Source: Acinetobacter sp. XS-4 (GTDB taxonomy: Bacteria > Pseudomonadota > Gammaproteobacteria > Pseudomonadales > Moraxellaceae). From it: a stretch of DNA of 64,000 nucleotides. The position numbers and the translations under genes were made by a program. The notes beneath the pieces are model-generated. The model did no database searches. It was given only the letters and a program-made list of their open reading frames with translations, and had not been told where the DNA came from. The stretch covers positions 3,348,001 to 3,412,000 of the forward strand of contig NZ_CP094657.1 of the NCBI RefSeq assembly GCF_023920705.1, written 5' to 3'. Below are positions 58,901 to 64,000 of the stretch, piece after piece; position 1 is the stretch's first letter; each line of letters opens with the position of its first letter.

Positions 58901-60604
58901 GTCACTGTCAGAATCCGAGTCACTGTCAGAATCCGAGTCTGAGTCGCTGTCAGAGTCCGAGTCGCTGTCAGAGTCCGAGTCGCTGTCAGAGTCCGAGTCG
59001 CTGTCAGAGTCAGAATCGCTGTCAGAATCCGAGTCGCTGTCGGAATCCGAGTCACTGTCAGAGTCCGAGTCCGAGTCGCTATCAGAGTCTGAGTCGCTGT
59101 CAGAGTCAGAATCCGAGTCACTGTCAGAGTCAGAATCCGAGTCACTGTCAGAGTCAGAATCCGAGTCACTGTCAGAGTCAGAGTCACTGTCAGAATCCGA
59201 GTCTGAGTCGCTGTCAGAGTCCGAGTCGCTGTCAGAGTCAGAATCGCTGTCCGAATCAGAGTCGCTGTCGGAATCCGAGTCGCTGTCAGAGTCAGAATCG
59301 CTGTCAGAATCCGAGTCACTGTCAGAGTCGCTGTCGCTATCAGAGTCACTGTCAGAATCCGAGTCACTGTCAGAATCCGAGTCACTGTCAGAATCCGAGT
59401 CTGAGTCGCTGTCAGAGTCCGAGTCGCTGTCAGAGTCCGAATCGCTGTCAGAATCCGAGTCACTGTCAGAGTCGCTGTCGCTATCAGAGTCACTGTCAGA
59501 GTCCGAGTCACTGTCAGAATCCGAGTCGCTGTCTGAATCAGAGTCGCTGTCTGAATCAGAGTCGCTGTCAGAATCCGAGTCACTGTCAGAATCAGAGTCA
59601 CTGTCGGAATCCGAGTCGCTGTCAGAGTCAGAATCGCTGTCAGAATCCGAGTCACTGTCAGAATCCGAGTCACTGTCAGAATCCGAGTCACTGTCAGAAT
59701 CAGAGTCACTGTCAGAGTCAGAATCAGAATCAGAATCGCTGTCCGAATCAGAGTCACTGTCAGAGTCCGAATCGCTGTCAGAATCCGAGTCACTGTCAGA
59801 ATCCGAGTCTGAGTCGCTGTCAGAGTCCGAGTCGCTGTCAGAGTCCGAATCGCTGTCAGAATCCGAGTCTGAGTCGCTGTCAGAGTCAGAATCCGAGTCA
59901 CTGTCAGAGTCAGAATCCGAGTCACTGTCAGAATCAGAGTCACTGTCAGAATCCGAGTCTGAGTCGCTGTCAGAATCAGAGTCACTGTCAGAGTCAGAAT
60001 CGCTGTCAGAATCCGAGTCACTGTCAGAATCCGAGTCTGAGTCGCTGTCAGAGTCCGAGTCGCTGTCAGAGTCAGAATCGCTGTCCGAATCAGAGTCGCT
60101 GTCAGAGTCCGAGTCGCTGTCAGAGTCTGAGTCGCTGTCAGAATCAGAGTCGTTATTTAAATTATTATTTTTATCATCACTATTATGTGCCCACCACAGA
60201 ATTCCTGCTGCAGTTAACGGTACAGATAACCATGCCCATGGAGATGCAGCCCCATCATGATAAAGCAGCGGTTCTATACTATCGATATAATTATAAGTAA
60301 TATGCTCTAATAATACGCCATTATTGTCAGTAAACTGTACCCACAACAACTTATGATTATCATCTTCAAAAACTAAACTACTATCGCTTGAATAGTTACT
60401 ACCATTAAAGAAATCAATTATTACTATTTGTTCACCATTTTTTAAAGTAATAATTGCATTTCTACCGTCTTGTCTAATTTCAGAAACATCATCTTTATTT
60501 ACTTTTATTAAAATAACTGATGCTTCGGAAAGAGAGACTGTATCCTTAGTCGTAGTTTCTAAGGTTTCATGACTCTCCTTAGAAACTACCCTTATCTCAG
60601 ACAT
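49940..60604 (-). CDS. Giant type I-secreted Ser-Asp-repeat adhesin (Bap/Sdr-like)
   Basis: 3,554 residues, no Sec signal. Residues 1-~115 form a BapA/LapF-type N-terminal domain, followed by a hydrophobic stretch ([19 protein letters not shown]). Residues 152-2068 are Ser-Asp dipeptides with a single Ala replacement near the end. Residues 2069-2797 are nine 81-residue Ig-like repeats ([20 protein letters not shown] at the start of each), with a divergent tenth to ~2878. A BapA-like domain and a VCBS/cadherin-like domain ([19 protein letters not shown]) follow. The last ~110 residues ([14 protein letters not shown] to [11 protein letters not shown]) are the type I secretion target. HlyD and ABC exporter genes lie upstream on the same strand. 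Probably a long, very acidic, surface-held adhesin whose stalk may be glycosylated. I know of no standard gene name. Confidence 0.85.
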   Translation of the reverse strand: MSEIRVVSKESHETLETTTKDTVSLSEASVILIKVNKDDVSEIRQDGRNAIITLKNGEQIVIIDFFNGSNYSSDSSLVFEDDNHKLLWVQFTDNNGVLLEHITYNYIDSIEPLLYHDGAASPWAWLSVPLTAAGILWWAHNSDDKNNNLNNDSDSDSDSDSDSDSDSDSDSDSDSDSDSDSDSDSDSDSDSDSDSDSDSDSDSDSDSDSDSDSDSDSDSDSDSDSDSDSDSDSDSDSDSDSDSDSDSDSDSDSDSDSDSDSDSDSDSDSDSDSDSDSDSDSDSDSDSDSDSDSDSDSDSDSDSDSDSDSDSDSDSDSDSDSDSDSDSDSDSDSDSDSDSDSDSDSDSDSDSDSDSDSDSDSDSDSDSDSDSDSDSDSDSDSDSDSDSDSDSDSDSDSDSDSDSDSDSDSDSDSDSDSDSDSDSDSDSDSDSDSDSDSDSDSDSDSDSDSDSDSDSDSDSDSDSDSDSDSDSDSDSDSDSDSDSDSDSDSDSDSDSDSDSDSDSDSDSDSDSDSDSDSDSDSDSDSDSDSDSDSDSDSDSDSDSDSDSDSDSDSDSDSDSDSDSDSDSDSDSDSDSDSDSDSDSDSDSDSDSDSDSDSDSDSDSDSDSDSDSDSDSDSDSDSDSDSDSDSDSDSDSDSDSDSDSDSDSDSDSDSDSDSDSDSDSDSDSDSDSDSDSDSDSDSDSDSDSDSDSDSDSDSDSDSDSDSDSDSDSDSDSDSDSDSDSDSDSDSDSDSDSDSDSDSDSDSDSDSDSDSDSDSDSDSDSDSDSDSDSDSDSDSDSDSDSDSDSDSDSDSDSDSDSDSDSDSDSDSDSDSDSDSDSDSDSDSDSDSDSDSDSDSDSDSDSDSDSDSDSDSDSDSDSDSDSDSDSDSDSDSDSDSDSDSDSDSDSDSDSDSDSDSDSDSDSDSDSDSDSDSDSDSDSDSDSDSDSDSDSDSDSDSDSDSDSDSDSDSDSDSDSDSDSDSDSDSDSDSDSDSDSDSDSDSDSDSDSDSDSDSDSDSDSDSDSDSDSDSDSDSDSDSDSDSDSDSDSDSDSDSDSDSDSDSDSDSDSDSDSDSDSDSDSDSDSDSDSDSDSDSDSDSDSDSDSDSDSDSDSDSDSDSDSDSDSDSDSDSDSDSDSDSDSDSDSDSDSDSDSDSDSDSDSDSDSDSDSDSDSDSDSDSDSDSDSDSDSDSDSDSDSDSDSDSDSDSDSDSDSDSDSDSDSDSDSDSDSDSDSDSDSDSDSDSDSDSDSDSDSDSDSDSDSDSDSDSDSDSDSDSDSDSDSDSDSDSDSDSDSDSDSDSDSDSDSDSDSDSDSDSDSDSDSDSDSDSDSDSDSDSDSDSDSDSDSDSDSDSDSDSDSDSDSDSDSDSDSDSDSDSDSDSDSDSDSDSDSDSDSDSDSDSDSDSDSDSDSDSDSDSDSDSDSDSDSDSDSDSDSDSDSDSDSDSDSDSDSDSDSDSDSDSDSDSDSDSDSDSDSDSDSDSDSDSDSDSDSDSDSDSDSDSDSDSDSDSDSDSDSDSDSDSDSDSDSDSDSDSDSDSDSDSDSDSDSDSDSDSDSDSDSDSDSDSDSDSDSDSDSDSDSDSDSDSDSDSDSDSDSDSDSDSDSDSDSDSDSDSDSDSDSDSDSDSDSDSDSDSDSDSDSDSDSDSDSDSDSDSDSDSDSDSDSDSDSDSDSDSDSDSDSDSDSDSDSDSDSDSDSDSDSDSDSDSDSDSDSDSDSDSDSDSDSDSDSDSDSDSDSDSDSDSDSDSDSDSDSDSDSDSDSDSDSDSDSDSDSDSDSDSDSDSDSDSDSDSDSDSDSDSDSDSDSDSDSDSDSDSDSDSDSDSDSDSDSDSDSDSDSDSDSDSDSDSDSDSDSDSDSDSDSDSDSDSDSDSDSDSDSDSDSDSDSDSDSDSDSDSDSDSDSDSDSDSDSDSDSDSDSDSDSDSDSDSDSDSDSDSDSDSDSDSDSDSDSDSDSDSDSDSDSDSDSDSDSDSDSDSDSDSDSDSDSDSDSDSDSDSDSDSDSDSDSDSDSDSDSDSDSDSDSDSDSDSDSDSDSDSDSDSDSDSDSDSDSDSDSDSDSDSDSDSDSDSDSDSDSDADSDSDSDSDSDSDSDSDSDTTAPDAPEIDPINGTDPITGTAEPGSTVTVTYPDGTTATVVAGTDGSWTVPNPGLNDGDVVTATATDAAGNESVPATEVVDALAPAAPEIDPINGTDPITGTAEPGSTVTVTYPDGTTATVVAGTDGSWTVPNPGLNDGDVVTATATDAADNESAPATEVVDALAPAAPEIDPINGTDPITGTAEPGSTVTVTYPDGTTATVVAGTDGSWTVPNPGLNDGDVVTATATDAAGNESVPATEVVDALAPAAPEIDPINGTDPITGTAEPGSTVTVTYPDGTTATVVAGTDGSWTVPNPGLNDGDVVTATATDAAGNESVPATEVVDALAPAAPEIDPINGTDPITGTAEPGSTVTVTYPDGTTATVVAGTDGSWTVPNPGLNDGDVVTATATDAAGNESAPATEVVDALAPAAPEIDPINGTDPITGTAEPGSTVTVTYPDGTTATVVAGTDGSWTVPNPGLNDGDVVTATATDAAGNESVPATEVVDALAPAAPEIDPINGTDPITGTAEPGSTVTVTYPDGTTATVVAGTDGSWTVPNPGLNDGDVVTATATDAAGNESVPATEVVDALAPAAPEIDPINGTDPITGTAEPGSTVTVTYPDGTTATVVAGTDGSWTVPNPGLNDGDVVTATATDAAGNESVPATEVVDALAPAAPEIDPINGTDPITGTAEPGSTVTVTYPDGTTATVVAGTDGSWTVPNPGLNNGDVVTATATDAAGNESVPATEVVDTVPPVIAIDELDDVDPITGTAEPGSTVTVTFPDGSTITTTTEGDGTWSVPNPGTLVTGDVVTATATDAAGNTSLPVTSIVPVFIDAIDDIATVLSEVNPVVTHPDIPGGALVTFPSLSFIGPIIDLKGQTPITVTVPEGGIASFDVSFGGVLIGGGIGSYDLNILRYNENTGGYEQYSKIDNAGSMLGIGLGVMGGGASISNLPEGQYALVLTPGEGVQVTGIGIASISVTNEVLSDYGDVVAKGNVITANNPENPTDVADVIHAGETATVISVANEDGVTTALPQDSEAFTRIQGEYGELFIDKNGNYEYIRDFTIPNSLGKVDSFTYTIQDSDGHQDTATLNVRIDTNDLDITWPEDPTQDGVVELTATDNTAAAAITLVPSTNTTVDTGSMAASSTKPLFGAATSVAGSDTSDVINVAANTAASLNFSVTTQGGILDSSANGDTFSYQVQKLVNGVWTTQPGASASVVHSSPILGDAGGTVLISGSYQVSASDTASQWRVVFGSTESNIPLIAGTNTTTVNTTVNATFTHYDQFVGNGATVTATGNLLTDDSGNGVDVTGGASTKVFVETSPGTYVQANGQTIAVEDGTFVVSANGTYTFTANSSATSGDVATLNYKLVAATGDESTPATLTVNIGSETISTASHDIITTGAGADTVVYNLLNAADATGGNGKDEWTDFNLAQGDKVDISSLLNGANASNISNYVSVTSDGAGNTLISIDRDGTGNTYNSTDLIVLKNTDTTLDELLNNNQLLF
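52214..54400 (-). repeat. Nine tandem 243-bp Ig-like repeats
   Basis: Exact 243-base periodicity; each unit encodes 81 residues. Units differ at only a handful of positions, mostly synonymous third bases plus Val/Ala and Gly/Asp changes near the unit end. A tenth, clearly older copy follows at 51968-52213. High identity suggests recent duplication or gene conversion, so copy number probably varies between strains. Confidence 0.95.
54401..60151 (-). repeat. 5.75-kb Ser-Asp-coding tract
   Basis: Encodes residues 152-2068, Asp followed by 958 dipeptides. The DNA is built from a degenerate hexanucleotide with a dominant 18-base period in which one Ser codon of three is AGC and the other two are TCN (for example GTCAGAGTCAGAATCGCT on the plus strand). 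No stop codon occurs in several other frames either, so very long spurious frames appear on both strands. Length changes by multiples of 6 or 18 would keep the protein in frame. Confidence 0.97.
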
Positions 60605-60981
60605 ATTTATTCCCCTTCGTAGGATTATTTAATTAAACCAATCCAATTTAGAGCTCTTAAATTTCGTTAAATAAGAAGAGCCCAAATTAAGGAATAAATT
60701 AGATAAAACAAAGGTCAACCTCAACGCACAAAGTAATTGTAAACATGAATTGCATCACAAAAAATTCAGTAACAACTAGTTTATTTATTAACCAAAAGAA
60801 AAAATTAAAGATTAATTATTATTTTTCAAAGTATTAGAACCTATTTCAAACAATAATATGCTTTTAATATTTTTATGTTTTAAAACATAATCAATAAAAA
60901 CCACACATTTAAAACAAGATATTATCTTTATTAATATCTATATGGCTTTAAATATTTAAAAACCATATAGATATATATTTA
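60605..60981 (-). promoter_or_regulatory. Adhesin promoter region with palindrome ATGTTTTAAAACAT
   Basis: 377 AT-rich bases between the HlyD gene end and the adhesin start. The perfect 14-base palindrome lies at 60875-60888, 270 bases before the adhesin ATG, with a further half-like TTTAAAACA at about 60908. The half-site is the same as the motif recurring in the recombinase/glycosyltransferase region. Close to the ATG an AAGGGGAA ribosome-binding site is visible. No separate gene seen. Confidence 0.5.
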
Positions 60982-62178
60982 TTATCTTTCTCTTAAAGCT
61001 TCTTTGGCTTTATTAAATGGTTTAAGTAAGTAATCGAGTACTGTTTTTTCACCCGTACGAATATCTACTGTTGCCACCATACCCGGTGTAATTCCAAATG
61101 CTTTACCGTCTTTATTATAAAGCTTGTCGGAATCGGTTCGAATATAAACACGATAATAGAATTGGTCTTGTTTAACTTCATCACGAATCGTATCCGGTGA
61201 AATCACCGTAACCTTACCCTTTAAACCACCATAGATTGAGTAGTCATAGGCAGTAATCTTAACCAGTGCTTCTTGTCCTGGACGAATAAAAGCAATGTCA
61301 CGCGGTAAAATACGCGCTTCAATGAGCAGCTGCTCATCAATCGGAACAATGGTCATTAATTTACCGTTTTGTGGAATAACACCACCATGGGTGGTAACCG
61401 CAATTTCTTTTACAACACCACGTACCGGTGCTTTAAACACGGCACGATCCAAGCTGTCACTACGACCAAGTACGACTTGTTGCTGCGTTTCACTATCCGT
61501 ATTGGCTTTCGATAACTCTTCACGAGCCTGCACAAAATACTGGTTCTGCACATCATTCATTTTATTTTGCAAATCATTTGCTTCACGACGTAAACGTAAA
61601 ACTTCAACCTCACTGGCCGCGCCTTTAGCAACTAACGGTTCGGTCATTGCCAGTTCTTGTTGTACCAGTTGCAAAGCCTGTCTAAAACCTGCAAGTGTTT
61701 GTTCGAGATTAGCTCTGCGGGACGCATATAATGCCGTTTCTTCATGTACAAGTTTTGGTTCTTTCATCACAATTTCTGGAAAAACCAATGGTGTACCGTT
61801 TACTTCCGCACGCAAACGCGCTGCTGTCGCCTGAGCAGAAATCAGTAAAGATCTTGATTCACCCACATTAGATGCAAAACGGGTTGGATCTAATTGCGCA
61901 AGAATTTCGCCCTTTTGAACAATATCGCCTTCTTGTACATTAAGCTTGGTTAAAATACCACCTTCCAAAGACTGAATAACCTGCTCTTTAGATGATGGAA
62001 TCACTTTACCCGTACCAGTAGAAACTTCCTCAAGTTTAAATACCCATGCCCAGATAAAGAAAATAACCAAACCAATCCCCACAATCCAGATCACTAAACT
62101 GGCACGTGGTAATGGTGGTTCAGTATAAGAGACATTCATTGAACGGGTGAGTTCTTGTTCTTGTTGTGGTTCGCTCAT
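60982..62178 (-). CDS. Type I secretion periplasmic adaptor (HlyD/LapC-like)
   Basis: 398 residues. Cytoplasmic N-terminus, one membrane helix (ASLVIWIVGIGLVIFFIWAWVF, in part), first lipoyl half (STGTGKVIPSSKEQVIQSLEG), long coiled coil (about residues 120-240), second lipoyl half (FKAPVRGVVKEIAVTTHGGVI) and the HlyD C-terminal signature region (ITAYDYSIYGGLKGKV, GITPGMVATVDIRTGEKTVLDYLL, in part). It bridges the ABC exporter and an outer-membrane channel. Overlaps the exporter gene by four bases; codes for the likely adaptor of the adjacent adhesin. Confidence 0.92.
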   Translation of the reverse strand: MSEPQQEQELTRSMNVSYTEPPLPRASLVIWIVGIGLVIFFIWAWVFKLEEVSTGTGKVIPSSKEQVIQSLEGGILTKLNVQEGDIVQKGEILAQLDPTRFASNVGESRSLLISAQATAARLRAEVNGTPLVFPEIVMKEPKLVHEETALYASRRANLEQTLAGFRQALQLVQQELAMTEPLVAKGAASEVEVLRLRREANDLQNKMNDVQNQYFVQAREELSKANTDSETQQQVVLGRSDSLDRAVFKAPVRGVVKEIAVTTHGGVIPQNGKLMTIVPIDEQLLIEARILPRDIAFIRPGQEALVKITAYDYSIYGGLKGKVTVISPDTIRDEVKQDQFYYRVYIRTDSDKLYNKDGKAFGITPGMVATVDIRTGEKTVLDYLLKPFNKAKEALRER

Positions 62179-64000
62179 GAATTACCCCCTTGCACTTGTT
62201 TTTGTTGGGCTATTGATTGATTAAGGACTTGATCTCTTGGACCATCCATCACGATTTTGCCATCGTTAACCACAATGATACGGTCCACCAGTTCTAAAAC
62301 AGCTCGGCGGTGGGTCGCAACGACCAAGGTCCGATGTGCCAGCCATCCTTTTAAATGATCAATCAGTTGTTTCTCTGCCACATCATCAATGGCTGCTGTT
62401 GGTTCATCCAGTAATAAAATGTTAGGTTGACGAATCAATAAACGGGCCAATAACAATGCTTGTTTCTGACCACCCGAGAAACCAACGCCACCCTCTAAAA
62501 TCAGGTGATCTAATCCTTCTTTTTTCTCTTGGACAAAAGGTAATGCGCCCGTCACCACTAAAGCCCGAAGAATATCTTCATCCGTTGCAAGTGGCGCACC
62601 CAAAGTCAGGTTTTCACGAATCGTACCGTAGAAAATATGCGCATTCTGGTTGAGTAAACCCATATCACGACGTACATCAGATGGGTCAATTAAAGATAGA
62701 TCCAGACCATCTAAATGCACAGCACCTTGAATTGGAACTTGCATGCCTGATAAAAGCTGAAGCAGTGTCGATTTACCTGCACCATTACGCCCCAAAATTG
62801 CAATTTTTTCACCAGCACGAATTTTTAAATGACGGATTGCCAAGCTAGGACGTGGTTCATCCTCACTATATTGGAATAAGACATTTTTTAATTCGTAATC
62901 GCCATTTAAAACAGCTTTATGTACCAGATGTGAACGGTCAGCCTGATCAATTGGACGTTGCATAAGCTCATCTAAACTTTGTTTTGCAACTTTCGCCTGC
63001 TGTAAACGTCCTAAAACGCCTGTAATCTGTGCAATCGGCGCCAACATTCGTGAAGATAAAATTGAACAGGCCACTAACGCACCTGTCGTCATTTCACCAT
63101 CCATTACCGCAAAACATCCCACCAAAACGACAAGTGCGTAGGTCAAGCCTTGAATCTTTTGAGTCCATGCCATTAAAGTACCAACGATTTTACGTTGTCT
63201 CATAGCAATATCAGCTGAAACCTCGTTCATGTGGTTCCACTGGTTTTGGAAACGGGATTCAGCACGTAATAGCTTGATGTCTTCAATACCTTGCACTGCT
63301 TCTACAAGAATGGCATTACGAATTGAAGATTCTCTCATGCCCTCTTGTGCGAGTTGAGCTAGCTTTTTCTGCACGAGAATGCCCGGCAAAATCATCAGCG
63401 GAACAACCAGCAACATCACCCAGAACAACTTCCCGCCAATAATGGCAAAGATCGTGAGGAACAAGAAAAAGAATGGGAAATCGGCAATTGCACTAATGGT
63501 GGTTGAAGTCACCAGTTCACGAACACCTTCAAGCTCACGAATCTGGGAAATAAAACTACCTGTAGACTTTGAGCGGTCTTTATTTCTGATGCGCAAGGCA
63601 TGACCAAATACACGGTCAGAAACCCGTAAGTCCGCACGTTTACCAATAATATCGGATAAATAAACTCTGGCTACACGTAAGGTAAATTCGAAGAGCGCTG
63701 CAATGAGTACACCGCCTGCAAGAACCCACAAGGTTGGAACAGACTGTGATGGAACAACGCGGTCATAGACCTGCATTGAGAAAACAATAGTCGCCAGTGC
63801 CAAGACATTGGCAATGAGTGAGGCAAACATAATATCAATGTAGCGCTTCCAGTCTCTGAGTACAATTGACCAGAACCAGCTTGCTTCATACGGTTTGATA
63901 TATTCGTCAATACGCGCATCGGGAATAGAACTCTCAGGACGCAAGATATAAATATTTTTTAGCGTATCTTTTAAAGCACCTAAAGACACGTTCTGTGAAA
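62175..64000 (-). CDS. Type I secretion ABC transporter, LapB-like (5' end outside window)
   Basis: At least 608 residues; the frame stays open to the window edge, so the start lies beyond base 64000. An apparent GTG at 63989 is probably internal. Membrane domain with about five or six helices, then an ATPase domain with Walker A GRNGAGKST, signature FSGGQKQ, Walker B ILLLDEPTA and the switch His in ATHRR. Full LapB-type proteins have an N-terminal C39-like domain, which would be outside. It energises one-step export of the adhesin from the cytoplasm. No outer-membrane TolC/LapE gene is seen in the window. Confidence 0.92.
   Translation of the reverse strand, partial: SQNVSLGALKDTLKNIYILRPESSIPDARIDEYIKPYEASWFWSIVLRDWKRYIDIMFASLIANVLALATIVFSMQVYDRVVPSQSVPTLWVLAGGVLIAALFEFTLRVARVYLSDIIGKRADLRVSDRVFGHALRIRNKDRSKSTGSFISQIRELEGVRELVTSTTISAIADFPFFFLFLTIFAIIGGKLFWVMLLVVPLMILPGILVQKKLAQLAQEGMRESSIRNAILVEAVQGIEDIKLLRAESRFQNQWNHMNEVSADIAMRQRKIVGTLMAWTQKIQGLTYALVVLVGCFAVMDGEMTTGALVACSILSSRMLAPIAQITGVLGRLQQAKVAKQSLDELMQRPIDQADRSHLVHKAVLNGDYELKNVLFQYSEDEPRPSLAIRHLKIRAGEKIAILGRNGAGKSTLLQLLSGMQVPIQGAVHLDGLDLSLIDPSDVRRDMGLLNQNAHIFYGTIRENLTLGAPLATDEDILRALVVTGALPFVQEKKEGLDHLILEGGVGFSGGQKQALLLARLLIRQPNILLLDEPTAAIDDVAEKQLIDHLKGWLAHRTLVVATHRRAVLELVDRIIVVNDGKIVMDGPRDQVLNQSIAQQKQVQGGNS

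Noticed and set aside
54401..60151. CRISPR-like regular short repeats
   Set aside because: Units are contiguous 6/18-base coding repeats with synonymous variation and no unique spacers, and no cas genes are present.
54357..60300. Very long plus-strand open frames (about 1,970 codons) and a second minus-strand frame over the SD tract
   Set aside because: They arise because the hexanucleotide-based repeat has no stops in several frames. They lack ribosome-binding sites and have no domain outside the repeat; the minus-strand frame with a proper N-terminus and secretion signal is the gene.
38587..60981. Integrative element or prophage with attachment sites
   Set aside because: No integrase with intact active site, no tRNA, no phage structural gene and no obvious flanking direct repeats are visible.

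Overview
The window reads as chromosomal DNA of an Acinetobacter species, most likely from the A. calcoaceticus-baumannii complex. The main evidence is the BfmR/BfmS two-component pair, whose BfmR sequence I recognise almost residue for residue from A. baumannii. A fused nuoCD inside a complete nuoA-N operon, a class Ia ribonucleotide reductase with a duplicated N-terminal regulatory domain, and the moderately AT-rich housekeeping sequence fit the same origin.

Left part (1-38.6 kb) is core genome. It holds the end of metG; two small exported proteins; a LysE-type exporter; a TetR/MFS/EmrA-like efflux operon with a palindromic operator; a PLP-dependent ACC deaminase-like enzyme; an HI0933-type flavoprotein; a TM-helix-repeat mechanosensitive channel-like protein; divergent fpr and a FinR-like LysR regulator; a cold-shock-domain protein; upp; the 13-gene nuo operon for respiratory complex I; a MASE1-GGDEF diguanylate cyclase; bfmRS; and nrdA/nrdB with a DnaA box and tandem NrdR-box-like sites upstream. 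Two small membrane proteins of 56 and 44 residues lie in the gaps.

Right part (38.65-49.9 kb) changes abruptly to very AT-rich, sparsely coding DNA, with some 60-base lines below 15% G+C. This looks like acquired DNA. It carries two paralogous serine-recombinase-like proteins that have lost the catalytic serine and two active-site arginines but keep a C-terminal helix-turn-helix. It also carries a lipoprotein, a secreted alpha/beta hydrolase, a degenerate hydrolase-like protein, and a compact four-gene operon: a predicted alpha/alpha-barrel protein, a hexapeptide acetyltransferase, a TarM/GtfA/SdgB-type glycosyltransferase and a secreted HExxH metalloprotease-like protein.

Convergent with that operon is a 3,554-residue adhesin (49,940-60,604, minus strand). 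It has a BapA-type N-terminal domain, 1,917 residues of almost uninterrupted Ser-Asp dipeptides, nine near-identical 81-residue Ig-like repeats plus one divergent copy, and a type I secretion C-terminal signal. Directly behind it are the HlyD-type adaptor and the LapB-type ABC exporter (the latter cut by the window edge).

The most interesting reading is that the right part encodes one system: a Gram-negative, type I-secreted counterpart of the staphylococcal Sdr proteins, with its own glycosyltransferase and possible glycan-modifying and proteolytic partners. It may be controlled by catalytically dead recombinases acting as regulators through a recurring ATGTTTTAAA motif. The parts are visible in the sequence; their joint action is inference.
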